Shown here piece by piece: positions 27,378 through 35,612 of a DNA stretch of 49,923 nt. The stretch spans positions 1 through 49,923 of the forward strand of contig JAUZSH010000007.1 of the NCBI GenBank assembly GCA_030949605.1. Reading direction: 5' to 3'. The position numbers and the translations under genes are program-made. The notes below the pieces were generated by a model, which had not been told where the DNA came from, did no database searches, and was given only the letters and a program-made list of their open reading frames with translations. This stretch comes from Ghiorsea sp. GTDB lineage: Bacteria > Pseudomonadota > Zetaproteobacteria > Mariprofundales > Mariprofundaceae. Each line of letters opens with the position of its first letter. Within the stretch, counting starts at the first letter, position 1.

Positions 27378-28471
27378 TGGTCAAAGCTCCGCATAGCTAG
27401 ACCAATCGGAACAACCATCATTGGACCAATTTTGAATAAGCTCTCTGCATCGAACAAGTGTTCTGGAACTTCAATTTTAGCAAAAGGGTTAAAGATTTTT
27501 GTTTCTATACCTAAGCGTTGATACAACTCAACATCCATATCTGGAATCAATGCACAACCACCACTAATCAAAATCGTTTGCACAGGGTATTCTGCATTAT
27601 TCGCACTATAAAAATCAAGTGAGCGATTAATTTCAGCACTTAAATTACTATAAAATTCTTCAAGTATATTGGGATCAATTTCAGAAAAACTGTGTTTCTT
27701 CATCTCTTCCGCAGCACTAAAACTCACTGCATGATTTTTTTGAATGAGCTCTGTTAAATTTTGCCCGCCATAAAATTGATCTCGCACAAAGGTCATTTGC
27801 CCCTCACGAAGAATATTAATGTTAATAATATTCGCCCCAATATTAACCAACGCGCTTGCTGAACCTCCTGCTTCTTCACCGTCCATAGCCTCAGCTGCAT
27901 CCATCTCCAGTGAATCTACATCAAGAAAACCTAGCTCTTCCGCAGCATTCTCAATGGCAAATACTGCACAATCAACACAGGTTGCTGCAAGGCCTGCCTC
28001 ACTTAAAACCAATTGGTAGTCATCGACAACTTCGCGCCGACATGCCACCAAAACCACATCCATCATTTCGGGGTCATCTTCATTCGCACCTAAAATTTGA
28101 AAGTCTGAATAAACATCTTCAATATCAAAGGGAACATGCTGATCCGCCTCAAAAGAAATCTGAGCCTCAAGGTCAAACTCGCTGGTCACGGGTACTTGAA
28201 TAATTTTAATGATTAAGGCATTACCCGAAACAGCAAGAGAAACATTTTTCATTGCTGTGCCAGATTCTTCAATGGCATCAAGCAGCGCTTGCGACACTGC
28301 AATCGAATCAATCACTGTATTTTCCACAATAGCATCACGCGGTAAGGGGACATTGGCAAATGATTGCAGCACATAGCCTGATTTTTTTTTATTTAACTCA
28401 ATCAACTTGATAGCGGTTGCACTAATATCCACGCCTATCAACGTATCTTTTTTTCGGGAAAAAAGCTTCAT
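27374..28471 (-). CDS. pilM: Type IV pilus assembly ATPase-like protein PilM
   Basis: A 365-aa cytoplasmic actin-like protein of the FtsA/PilM fold that binds the PilN N terminus. It shows GVDISATAIKLIELNK (phosphate-1 motif) near 13-28, a long central region with an acidic, Ala-rich insertion around 180-205, and ILISGGCALIPDMDVEL near 300 (adenosine motif). GAGGG precedes ATG 28471. It is first in the pilM-N-O-Q operon, which has a good promoter upstream. Confidence 0.94.
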   Translation of the reverse strand: MKLFSRKKDTLIGVDISATAIKLIELNKKKSGYVLQSFANVPLPRDAIVENTVIDSIAVSQALLDAIEESGTAMKNVSLAVSGNALIIKIIQVPVTSEFDLEAQISFEADQHVPFDIEDVYSDFQILGANEDDPEMMDVVLVACRREVVDDYQLVLSEAGLAATCVDCAVFAIENAAEELGFLDVDSLEMDAAEAMDGEEAGGSASALVNIGANIININILREGQMTFVRDQFYGGQNLTELIQKNHAVSFSAAEEMKKHSFSEIDPNILEEFYSNLSAEINRSLDFYSANNAEYPVQTILISGGCALIPDMDVELYQRLGIETKIFNPFAKIEVPEHLFDAESLFKIGPMMVVPIGLAMRSFDQ

Positions 28472-28512
28472 TTACAACCCTCTGCTAAGGAATCACCCAT
28501 ACATGCTACGCT

Positions 28513-28541
28513 AACATAGTAATCCTGAAGAGCAAAGTCAA
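28513..28541 (-). promoter_or_regulatory. Predicted sigma-70 promoter of pilMNOQ
   Basis: On the minus strand, TTGACT (28536-28541), a 17-bp spacer and TATGTT (28513-28518), about 40 bp before the pilM start. It is close to consensus and correctly placed. Confidence 0.7.
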
Positions 28542-28675
28542 TCCTATGCACCTCAAAAAAACTCAATTGCGCTGCATTCATCAAAGTGCCTCTTTCATCT
28601 ACTTTATTGGAACACCCTCTCTGAGCAAAACCATGCAACCATGGCTACTGTCAAAGCCCTTCAAAAGACTTTCGG

Positions 28676-28706
28676 CTCAAAAAAATAGCGCCCATATGGA
28701 CGCTAT
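28676..28706 (-). terminator. Rho-independent terminator of the Ser/Asp-repeat protein gene
   Basis: On the minus strand the stem AATAGCGTCC / GGGCGCTATT encloses a small ATAT loop and is followed by a run of seven T. It lies about 20 bp after the stop of the gene at 28728-29309. Confidence 0.85.
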
Positions 28707-28727
28707 TCAAACAGCTTTGTGCCAATA

Positions 28728-29309
28728 TTAAAACGGTTGGAATGCCGTTGGTGGTGCAGAGAATCCTGAACCTGGTGCTTTACATTGGCAGTAACCTGGA
28801 ACATTAGCATTATCATCGTTAGAATCATCGTTAGAATCATCGTTAGAATCATCGTTAGAATCATCGTTAGAATCATCGTTAGAATCATCGTTAGAATCAT
28901 CGTTAGAATCATCGTTAGAATCATCGTTAGAATCATCGTTAGAATCATCGTTAGAATCAGAGCTGCTAGAATCAGAGCTGCTAGAATCAGAGCTGCTAGA
29001 GTCAGTAGAACTTAAATTACTCGCAACCCAAGTACCTGTCAATGAACCACAAGCGCAAGTAGAGCCAGCTACTTGGCCAGTGACTCCTGAGTCGTTTGAT
29101 TCTGAGTCATTTGATTCTGAGTCATTTGATTCTGAGTCATTTGATTCTGAGTCATCTGATTCTGAGTCATCTGATGTGTAAGATGTTTCTGAATCATCTG
29201 ATGCGTAAGCTGCTGAAATAAAGCCAGTATTTGTCGCGGTCAACGACATCCCTGCCCCTGCAAACAGCGCCAAAACAAATGCTGATGTCAATATAGATTT
29301 TATATTCAT
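28728..29309 (-). CDS. Secreted acidic Ser/Asp/Asn-repeat protein with two CxC motifs
   Basis: A 193-aa precursor with a clear signal peptide, cleavage predicted after SAAYA (about residue 36). The mature part begins with SDDSE-type repeats and four ESNDS-like units. A CACGSLTGTW segment follows, then three SSSSD-like units, twelve SNDD units, and GYCQCKAPGSGF near the end. It is extremely acidic and has no recognisable fold. The Ser/Asp runs look like mineral- or cation-binding proteins such as phosphophoryns or Ca-binding stalks, which is analogy only. The two CxC motifs might form disulfides or bind metal. It has a near-consensus promoter, a GGGAG ribosome site and its own terminator, so it is a single, probably well-expressed gene between the two pilus clusters. 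Confidence 0.8.
   Translation of the reverse strand: MNIKSILTSAFVLALFAGAGMSLTATNTGFISAAYASDDSETSYTSDDSESDDSESNDSESNDSESNDSESNDSGVTGQVAGSTCACGSLTGTWVASNLSSTDSSSSDSSSSDSSSSDSNDDSNDDSNDDSNDDSNDDSNDDSNDDSNDDSNDDSNDDSNDDSNDDNANVPGYCQCKAPGSGFSAPPTAFQPF
28813..28956. repeat. 12-bp tandem repeat, 12 copies
   Basis: Twelve near-perfect copies of TCATCGTTAGAA encode the SNDD repeat of the secreted acidic protein. A 15-bp tandem repeat encoding ESNDS lies further on in the same gene (about 29090-29170). Both preserve frame when copy number changes. Confidence 0.95.
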
Positions 29310-29346
29310 AATTAATCTCCCTCATTTTTTGAATAGTAATTCCCTA

Positions 29347-29375
29347 ATTACACGGTAAATTACCTCAAGTGTCAA
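29347..29375 (-). promoter_or_regulatory. Predicted strong sigma-70 promoter of the acidic-repeat protein
   Basis: On the minus strand, TTGACA (29370-29375), a 17-bp spacer and TGTAAT (29347-29352), about 40 bp before the ATG at 29309. The -35 box is perfect consensus. Confidence 0.75.
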
Positions 29376-29434
29376 TATGAAACATACAGACCTAAAACAA
29401 AAAAACTGTGTTCCGTATCACATAATGCATATCA

Positions 29435-30229
29435 TTATACTGCATAAAATTTAACCCCCTCACCTTTTATTAAACGCATCAAGTGCTTCGTAAAAATAAC
29501 CCAAAAGGTCGTGATCGAAAGCATTTCGAGAAATTCCTCTAAAACTTTGGCAAAATGAGACACCGTGTAACTACGCAACTCATAATATTCTCGAATATAG
29601 GTATAAATATTCCAAGGATGACGCTTGTCTAGCCCCTCAAAGAAGTCCAATACAACAGCCGTCCCCATCAGTAGCAATGCGATGACAATAAGTCGCTTTG
29701 TATCACTACCTTGCGCCTGCATCCACAAAAAGTATGCCATGTATAAACCAATGCCACCAAAAATAGGCACAAAAATCAATTGCCATGGATAACTGGGTGA
29801 AATATTGAGAATAACACTTAAAGCATCATTGCCTTCTCGCTCCGCTATCGTTTTAAAAGCCGTGCCAACACGCTCATGAATTTGGGCAGCATCATCCACA
29901 GCCATGAATATAAAAAAAAGTGCTGTAACCAACCAGCCTAATGTTTCCAGTGTTTTTTTGCCCATTTGCTTGCTAATCATATAAATGACCATCGCAGTTA
30001 ACCCAGCCAGCAGTGTTTGCGTGGAAGCGAACCACGTTGCCAGCCCATCTTCTCGCGCAAGGTTTGACATTCTGCGCAACGCACCAATATCCGTAAACTT
30101 GCCATAGTTGACCACTGCATCCAAAATCACTAAAAATATCTCGATGCCAATCAAGGCAACCAGCATAATGAAAACGACTTTTTTCTCGGTGATTCGAATG
30201 GTTACACCTTGTTCATTTATTGTATTCAA
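29435..30229 (-). CDS. Polytopic membrane protein, unknown, coupled to minor pilin genes
   Basis: A 264-aa protein with about six transmembrane helices (near 20-40, 75-95, 100-118, 155-175, 185-203 and 235-255). Conserved-looking charged motifs lie between them: DDAAQIHERVG near 118-128, LDFFEGLDKRHPW near 200-212 and LEEFLEML near 238-245. The His/Asp/Glu pattern in membrane context could be a metal or catalytic site. Its start overlaps the pilX-type gene by 4 bases, so it is the last gene of the minor pilin operon. I do not recognise the family. Confidence 0.75.
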   Translation of the reverse strand: MNTINEQGVTIRITEKKVVFIMLVALIGIEIFLVILDAVVNYGKFTDIGALRRMSNLAREDGLATWFASTQTLLAGLTAMVIYMISKQMGKKTLETLGWLVTALFFIFMAVDDAAQIHERVGTAFKTIAEREGNDALSVILNISPSYPWQLIFVPIFGGIGLYMAYFLWMQAQGSDTKRLIVIALLLMGTAVVLDFFEGLDKRHPWNIYTYIREYYELRSYTVSHFAKVLEEFLEMLSITTFWVIFTKHLMRLIKGEGVKFYAV

Positions 30230-31200
30230 TATATCGCCCTAACTACCCTTTGCGGTTTACCTTGCACATAACCGATGGCATAAATAACCAAGCCATAATT
30301 AATGTCCGTTACCCAAGCGCCTGAAGTCAAACATGCCGCATCAGCATCAACCATCGCATACACATCACAAGGCAAACTCCCTATGTATGCTGCATAAGGG
30401 TCAATTTGAAATGGAATCGATCTAATATCAATAGCTGGGGCAGCATAAACATCCATGGGAACAATTTCATAATCATCCGTTCGGTTGCCACCTGTCACCC
30501 AAACAATTGCTCCATTGCTAGGGTAATCCACGCCTTCAACATTATTGTGCCACGGTGAAGCAGCATTAACAGGTGGCATAGAAGGTGTAATTTGACCATA
30601 ATTATCAATACTCAACATAATATAACGTGGCAAATAACGATGGATTTCAAACATCTCAGGTTGACCAACAACAGCTTTACTATACATATCATCACTGCGA
30701 TACCAAACCATCCGACTGGCTAATGAGCTATTGTCATAATACATAAGTTGCCCATATATATCGACAGTAGCCCCTGCTTTCGTAAAAGAAAAGGCATCAT
30801 TTCCGCTTGGGTTAAAACGATTGGCTCGCCATTCAGCATAATCACCTGAAGCCAGCGGGTTTGGCAAATATACATAGGGGTCTGCCAAGGGGTCTGTATA
30901 GGGGTCGTATCCTCTAGGGTCAGGTTCAGCAAAGGTATATAAATTGGCAACACCATCATTGCGTACAATTTGAGGGTATGTATAACTATCAAACTCAACA
31001 TTATTATACAATGACCATTGCATGTAGTTGGTTGCCGTTTCTGCATAATAATAAGCCTCGGCTGATAGCTCGGCAGACATACTACTTTTCTGCGACGCAT
31101 CCACACTGATAAACACAGCCGCCGTCAACATGGTCATCAACAGCATCATCACCAATGATGTTGCCAATATAAAACCTTTTTCATGAGATTGCCTAATCAT
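30226..31200 (-). CDS. pilX: PilX-like type IV pilus assembly protein
   Basis: About 324 aa. The N terminus MIRQSHEKGFILATSLVMMLL is a PilX-type leader: a short basic peptide, Gly, then a hydrophobic helix. The rest is periplasmic, Tyr- and Pro-rich and without obvious repeats. ATG 31200 overlaps the pilW stop (ATGA) and is preferred over ATG 31218. In pilV-pilW-pilX-type operons this protein helps initiate pilus assembly. The family is divergent, so the name rests on the leader and gene order. Confidence 0.75.
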   Translation of the reverse strand: MIRQSHEKGFILATSLVMMLLMTMLTAAVFISVDASQKSSMSAELSAEAYYYAETATNYMQWSLYNNVEFDSYTYPQIVRNDGVANLYTFAEPDPRGYDPYTDPLADPYVYLPNPLASGDYAEWRANRFNPSGNDAFSFTKAGATVDIYGQLMYYDNSSLASRMVWYRSDDMYSKAVVGQPEMFEIHRYLPRYIMLSIDNYGQITPSMPPVNAASPWHNNVEGVDYPSNGAIVWVTGGNRTDDYEIVPMDVYAAPAIDIRSIPFQIDPYAAYIGSLPCDVYAMVDADAACLTSGAWVTDINYGLVIYAIGYVQGKPQRVVRAIY

Positions 31201-31832
31201 TGCACATTCCTTGGCCAAACTTTAAAAGATAAACTTAAATCCTTAATGTTGCGGTCTCTATCTTGGTATTCCGCAGTCAATGTAATTGTTCGCACGGTTT
31301 GAACCAATTTACCATAAACGTCCACCACATTCGCAGTTGGGGAAATCATCATGCCAGAATCAGTCGCACTAACATGCGCTTTCATACCCCTGAGTAATTC
31401 TTGGCAACCTGTACCATCATCTTGCTCATCCCAGCAAATATAAGGTGTTGGTTTATCCGTGTTGTTTTTGGGTCTTATTTGAAAAAATCCATTCTTAGCA
31501 GAGTTCTTAGTGCAAAGAGCTGTTAGCTGATTGGCCAGCACATTAGCGGGTGTATCGTTTGGCGATGTTAGCGGCTGGTAACGAATACTTTTTGCAGCCG
31601 AATCCCAACAAACCGCCTTGGCTCCGCGCAATTCCAATTGCATCATTTGAGAAGCTAAGAATAAATCATTAAGAATTTCAGATTTTGCATTCAACACATG
31701 TGCCGTTCTGGTTTGCGACACAAACAATGCCGACATTCCCGCAAGCACAAACATGGCAATACCAACCGTAATGAGCAACTCCACCAAGGTGAACCCACGC
31801 TCTCGTTTAACCTGTTCCACATCCATGCTCAT
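31197..31832 (-). CDS. pilW: PilW-like minor pilin
   Basis: A 211-aa prepilin with leader RERG-FTLVELLITVG (cleavage after Gly13, Glu at +5), a hydrophobic helix to about residue 35 and a periplasmic domain with several Cys. It overlaps its neighbours by 4 bases on each side. It is named from position between pilV- and pilX-type genes and from size. Confidence 0.8.
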   Translation of the reverse strand: MSMDVEQVKRERGFTLVELLITVGIAMFVLAGMSALFVSQTRTAHVLNAKSEILNDLFLASQMMQLELRGAKAVCWDSAAKSIRYQPLTSPNDTPANVLANQLTALCTKNSAKNGFFQIRPKNNTDKPTPYICWDEQDDGTGCQELLRGMKAHVSATDSGMMISPTANVVDVYGKLVQTVRTITLTAEYQDRDRNIKDLSLSFKVWPRNVQ

Positions 31833-32347
31833 GGCTTCCTCGTAATATGCGTCAACATCACGTTTCGTGTAGCCCCATCAATCGTCCACGACACTTGAAC
31901 AGTACGAACGCTGACTGTTGCAGAGCCTACATTTGTTGGATCTTGCAATAAATTGCCCATTTCTGGTGCGCCAGCCCCCGTACTATGTCTCAAATGCCCA
32001 CTTGGAATCGGTGCTTTAACAGGCGATTCCGAAATTAAAATATCAAAAGGGGCAGGGATACCATTGTTGAGGACACATGATGCTGTGGTTGTGTCAAGTA
32101 CCAAAGCGCCTGCTGCTACACCTGCAACCTTACAGTCAGGGGTTGGTAATGTATTGGTGCTTTGCCAATCTTCTAGAATTTGCTCTGCCAAATGTACTGC
32201 GGAAACACGCTCTTGCGCCATCCGTTCAGATTTAATGCTTGCGAGGTAAAAGCTACCCAGTGCTAACATCCCCACCGTGACCATCAGTAGGGTAATCATC
32301 ACTTCAACAAGGCTAAATCCTTTATCTTTCATTACTATATTCATCAT
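31829..32347 (-). CDS. pilV: PilV-like minor pilin
   Basis: A 172-aa prepilin, MMNIVMKDKG-FSLVEVMITLLMVTVGML, with cleavage after Gly10 and Glu at +5. The MVTVGMLAL helix pattern and the following ERVSAVHLAEQILE are typical of PilV. It overlaps the flanking genes by 4 bases each way. Confidence 0.82.
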   Translation of the reverse strand: MMNIVMKDKGFSLVEVMITLLMVTVGMLALGSFYLASIKSERMAQERVSAVHLAEQILEDWQSTNTLPTPDCKVAGVAAGALVLDTTTASCVLNNGIPAPFDILISESPVKAPIPSGHLRHSTGAGAPEMGNLLQDPTNVGSATVSVRTVQVSWTIDGATRNVMLTHITRKP

Positions 32348-32892
32348 ATACCATTACAATTTGCACTTATTTGCCCAGCCTGTTGAATATAAGCACGACC
32401 TATTCTATTCACCGTAATACACTTAAAGTAGGTTCCAACTTTAAGCTTGAGCGTGCCGTTATTGACAGCAGAACCGTTGCCTTTAAATGTCGTACTGGCT
32501 TGATTACTGGTTAACACAACCAGCGATGAAAACTGCGCCAAATCAAGTCGCGCATTGTTACAATAGGAACACACACCCACCGCACGCGTATATTCATCAT
32601 AAATAATGTCATGATTCACGGTATCAAACACAATTTTTACATCTCTTCTATCGGACACAGCAACTGTTCTCGCTTGTTTTAACTTGGAAAATACAGCCAT
32701 CGTTGCAGCATTCACTGCCGAATGCTCTCTCCATTCTTGAAATGCTGGCACAGCAATCATCATGAATATGCCTGCAATACCAATCACAACCAAAAGTTCA
32801 ACCAGCGTAAAACCCTCTGTTGTACACACTGGTACTTGAAGGGTTGGTATTGTTTCGCTTAGGCTTGGCGACATGCGTTGGTTTAAACTCAT
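32344..32892 (-). CDS. fimT: FimT/GspH-like minor pilin
   Basis: A prepilin of about 182 aa with EG-FTLVELLVVIGIAGIFMMIAVPAF and a GspH-type C-terminal domain ending in CNGI. ATG 32892 has AAAGGA 11 bases upstream. ATG 32874 would give a 21-residue leader, and 32940 is also open. The gene overlaps the divergent mrcA start, so the first codons of both genes share DNA. It is first in the fimT-pilV-pilW-pilX run. FimT-type pilins also take part in DNA uptake in some species. Confidence 0.8.
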   Translation of the reverse strand: MSLNQRMSPSLSETIPTLQVPVCTTEGFTLVELLVVIGIAGIFMMIAVPAFQEWREHSAVNAATMAVFSKLKQARTVAVSDRRDVKIVFDTVNHDIIYDEYTRAVGVCSYCNNARLDLAQFSSLVVLTSNQASTTFKGNGSAVNNGTLKLKVGTYFKCITVNRIGRAYIQQAGQISANCNGI

Positions 32893-35266
32893 TCTGAAAA
32901 TATTCCTTTCTCTATTTGCACTGTCTGTGATATGCATCACAGGTACAGTTTATCATTTTTCCAAAGGCTTACCACAACTTCATAGTCTTTCAGCATACCA
33001 GCCACCCCTCGTTTCTCGCGTTTTTAACACCCAAGGCGAACTTATTGCCGAATATGCAGATGAACATCGCATTCTCACCCCCATATCTGAGATTCCAGAC
33101 ATGGTCAAAAATGCCTTCCTTGCCGCTGAAGATGAACACTTTTACGAACATCCAGGCATCAATCCTGGGCGAATCTTAGCCGCCGCATTGGCAAACTTCA
33201 AAGCAGGAAAAAGTGTCCAAGGCGCATCAACGATTACCCAACAAGTCGCCAAAAATTTCCTTCTAACCCGTGAGAAAAGTTACGTGCGCAAGATTAAAGA
33301 AGCCATTTTGTCATGGCGCATTGAACAAGACTTCACTAAAGATGAAATTCTCTACTTATATTTAAATCAAATTTTCTTGGGGCGAGGCTCTTATGGTGTC
33401 ACCTCTGCATCTTGGCGTTATTTCCATAAAAATCTTGATGAGTTAACCCTTGGTGAAGCTGCCATGCTGGCAGGTCTACCCAAAGCACCCAGCGCTTATG
33501 CCCCACATGCTCACCCAAAAACCGCGCTGAAACGTCGCAATACCATCCTCAATCAACTCAAAAGAAGTGGTTTGGCGAGTCCTCGTGATGTCAACCTCGC
33601 CTTAAATGAACCTTTGATAATAACCCCGCTTACGCAGCGCAAGCTAACCAACGCTTATGCCAATCTGGTGCATCAGCAACTCATCGACACCTTTGGGCGC
33701 AATGCTTTGCGTAGGCAAGGTTTAAGTATTATCGTTCCCTTTGATGAACACATTGAGAACACTGCAATTCAGGCGGTACGCGCTGGTGTTTTGAATGTCG
33801 AGCGATACCAAGCTTATCAAACCCCTGCTTACCATAAGCCCGAAACATGGGGCGATTTACTTCAAACTTGGGCAGACAACATGAAAGAGAAACCTCTAGC
33901 TCGTGGCACTTTAAAACCCGCCTTGGTAGAAGAGGTTCACCCTGATGGCAGCCTTATGGTTCATGATGGGCTGCAAACTTGGCTTCTTCCTCCGCCCAAA
34001 TGGAAGTGGGAAGTGGACATCAAGGCAAAAAAAGACAATCCAGAACAAAGGATTAAACCGCATTACTGGCAAGTCGGTGATGAAGTTGCCCTACGCAGTG
34101 ATGGTCATGGTGGCGTGCTCATCTCACAGCAACCCACGGTGCAAGCCGCCTTGTATTCTATCGACTTGCATCAAGGCACAGTGCTTGCCCGTGTCGGTGG
34201 ATACGATTTTAAATTTGGTGACTTTGATCGCGTTAGCCAAGCCAAGCGTCAACCTGGTTCATCTTTTAAACCTTTTTTATACACCACCGCCATTGAAAAA
34301 GGCTACACACCTTCAACCATTGTGATTGATGCACCTATTGTTTTTTCAGGGGGGTCAACCGATGATTTTTGGCGACCCGAAAATTATGGTAATCGTTTTG
34401 CAGGCCCTGTAACCCTACGCAACGCACTTGAACACTCGCGCAACCTCGTTGCTGTCCGTGTTTTACAAGATATTGGCATCAATACCTTCTTGCGCCGCTT
34501 ACGCGACTACCCCTTTGAGCAAAAATTTCCCAAACAACTGGCACTGGCACTTGGTTTTGCCGAAGTCACGCCTGAAGATTTGGTCGAATCATATGTTGTG
34601 ATTGCCAGCGGTGGCTTAAAATACAAGCCCATATCCTTGCAACAGGTTCAAGACCGTAACGGGCAAACCCTACACCGCTCAGTTGCAGGCAATCGCTGCC
34701 AAATTTGCCATGTTAACCCCGTCTTTGCAGTCAATGAATCCATGCGCCCGGCCGAACGCATCTTAGATCCAGTCGATGCCTTTCTCGTACAAAACATGAT
34801 GACAGGTGTGGTCAAACGCGGCACAGCACGCAGAGCCGTTGGGCAACACTTCAAACGACCTGCCGCTGGTAAGACGGGTACAACCAACAAGCAAATGGAT
34901 GCTTGGTTTATCGGGTTCACTCCACAAGTACTCACAGGCGTTTGGGTAGGTAAGGATAATCCTGCACCCATGGGCAGGAAAGCAACAGGTGGTGGCGCAG
35001 CTGCCCCCATTTGGCTAGAAACCATGCAAGAGATTCACAAAGATCGTGACGTTGAAAACTTCCCTGTTCCTGAGCAAGGCATTGAGTGGGCATCTATTGA
35101 TTATAAAACTGGATTACTCGCTGGTTCTTCAACCAAATACCCGTTTTTGGAAGCATTTAGAGAAGGTACAGCACCCACAAAAACAAGCCCTGATACCAAT
35201 ACGAGCCAGCAACAAGTTGGGGCACCCTCAAATCAACCCGCTGATTTCTTCGACACTGAACTTTAA
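32873..35266 (+). CDS. mrcA: Penicillin-binding protein 1A
   Basis: A 797-aa bifunctional peptidoglycan synthase. N-terminal membrane anchor (about 7-27). The glycosyltransferase domain has AAEDEHFYEHPG (catalytic Glu) and QGASTITQQVAKNFLL. An OB-like domain follows (about 310-425). The transpeptidase domain has the nucleophile in QPGSSFKPF (SxxK), SRNLV (SxN) and KTGTTN. A CxxC pair (CQIC, near residue 603) sits where other PBP1A proteins also carry one. A Thr/Ser/Gln-rich tail follows. The ATG overlaps that of fimT on the other strand in the tetramer CATG. Confidence 0.96.
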   Translation: MRWFKLILKIFLSLFALSVICITGTVYHFSKGLPQLHSLSAYQPPLVSRVFNTQGELIAEYADEHRILTPISEIPDMVKNAFLAAEDEHFYEHPGINPGRILAAALANFKAGKSVQGASTITQQVAKNFLLTREKSYVRKIKEAILSWRIEQDFTKDEILYLYLNQIFLGRGSYGVTSASWRYFHKNLDELTLGEAAMLAGLPKAPSAYAPHAHPKTALKRRNTILNQLKRSGLASPRDVNLALNEPLIITPLTQRKLTNAYANLVHQQLIDTFGRNALRRQGLSIIVPFDEHIENTAIQAVRAGVLNVERYQAYQTPAYHKPETWGDLLQTWADNMKEKPLARGTLKPALVEEVHPDGSLMVHDGLQTWLLPPPKWKWEVDIKAKKDNPEQRIKPHYWQVGDEVALRSDGHGGVLISQQPTVQAALYSIDLHQGTVLARVGGYDFKFGDFDRVSQAKRQPGSSFKPFLYTTAIEKGYTPSTIVIDAPIVFSGGSTDDFWRPENYGNRFAGPVTLRNALEHSRNLVAVRVLQDIGINTFLRRLRDYPFEQKFPKQLALALGFAEVTPEDLVESYVVIASGGLKYKPISLQQVQDRNGQTLHRSVAGNRCQICHVNPVFAVNESMRPAERILDPVDAFLVQNMMTGVVKRGTARRAVGQHFKRPAAGKTGTTNKQMDAWFIGFTPQVLTGVWVGKDNPAPMGRKATGGGAAAPIWLETMQEIHKDRDVENFPVPEQGIEWASIDYKTGLLAGSSTKYPFLEAFREGTAPTKTSPDTNTSQQQVGAPSNQPADFFDTEL

Positions 35267-35276
35267 GGAGCTAACC

Positions 35277-35588
35277 ATGACCTACCCCAATGCAACCATT
35301 ACCAAAAAAGCCAATGTTTATTATGATGGCGATGTGATTAGCCGAACAGTTACGACTGAAAGCGGTGAAAGCAAAACTTTGGGCTTTATGCAAAAAGGCA
35401 CATACAACTTCAAAACTTCTGCCGCTGAAATCATGGAGGTCTTACATGGTGAATGCCGTGTTCGCCTTGAAGGCTCGGAAGATTGGCATATTTATAACGC
35501 AGGTGAGTCCTTTGATGTGCCTGCCAATAGCTTTTTTGACATTGAAGTCGCTGATATGTTGGACTATATCTGCCATTTTAAGGATTAA
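35277..35588 (+). CDS. ppnP: Pyrimidine/purine nucleoside phosphorylase
   Basis: A 103-aa small cupin of the PpnP (formerly YaiE/DUF1255) family that phosphorolyses nucleosides to free bases. It shows SRTVTTESGESKTLGFMQKG (part), EIMEVLHGECRVRLEG and FDVPANSFFDIEV, the usual cupin strands. AAGGAG overlaps the mrcA stop and sits 7 bases before ATG 35277, which fixes the start. It lies between mrcA and uvrA, with no evident pathway link. Confidence 0.93.
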   Translation: MTYPNATITKKANVYYDGDVISRTVTTESGESKTLGFMQKGTYNFKTSAAEIMEVLHGECRVRLEGSEDWHIYNAGESFDVPANSFFDIEVADMLDYICHFKD

Positions 35589-35612
35589 ACTCACACCTTG
35601 AAAAAAGATAAT

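Noticed and set aside
28813-28956. CRISPR-like array
   Set aside because: Units are 12 bp with no spacers and encode protein; no cas genes are seen.
28785-29015. Open frames of Ile/Val/Arg or Ile/Leu/Thr repeats on both strands
   Set aside because: They are alternative-frame readings of the 12-bp minisatellite. Only the minus-strand frame has a signal peptide, ribosome site, promoter and terminator.
34695-34715. CxxCH heme-c-like motif (CQICH) in PBP1A
   Set aside because: A CxxC pair is found at a comparable place in other PBP1A proteins such as that of E. coli; the following His is probably chance. A single motif in a peptidoglycan synthase is not evidence of heme.
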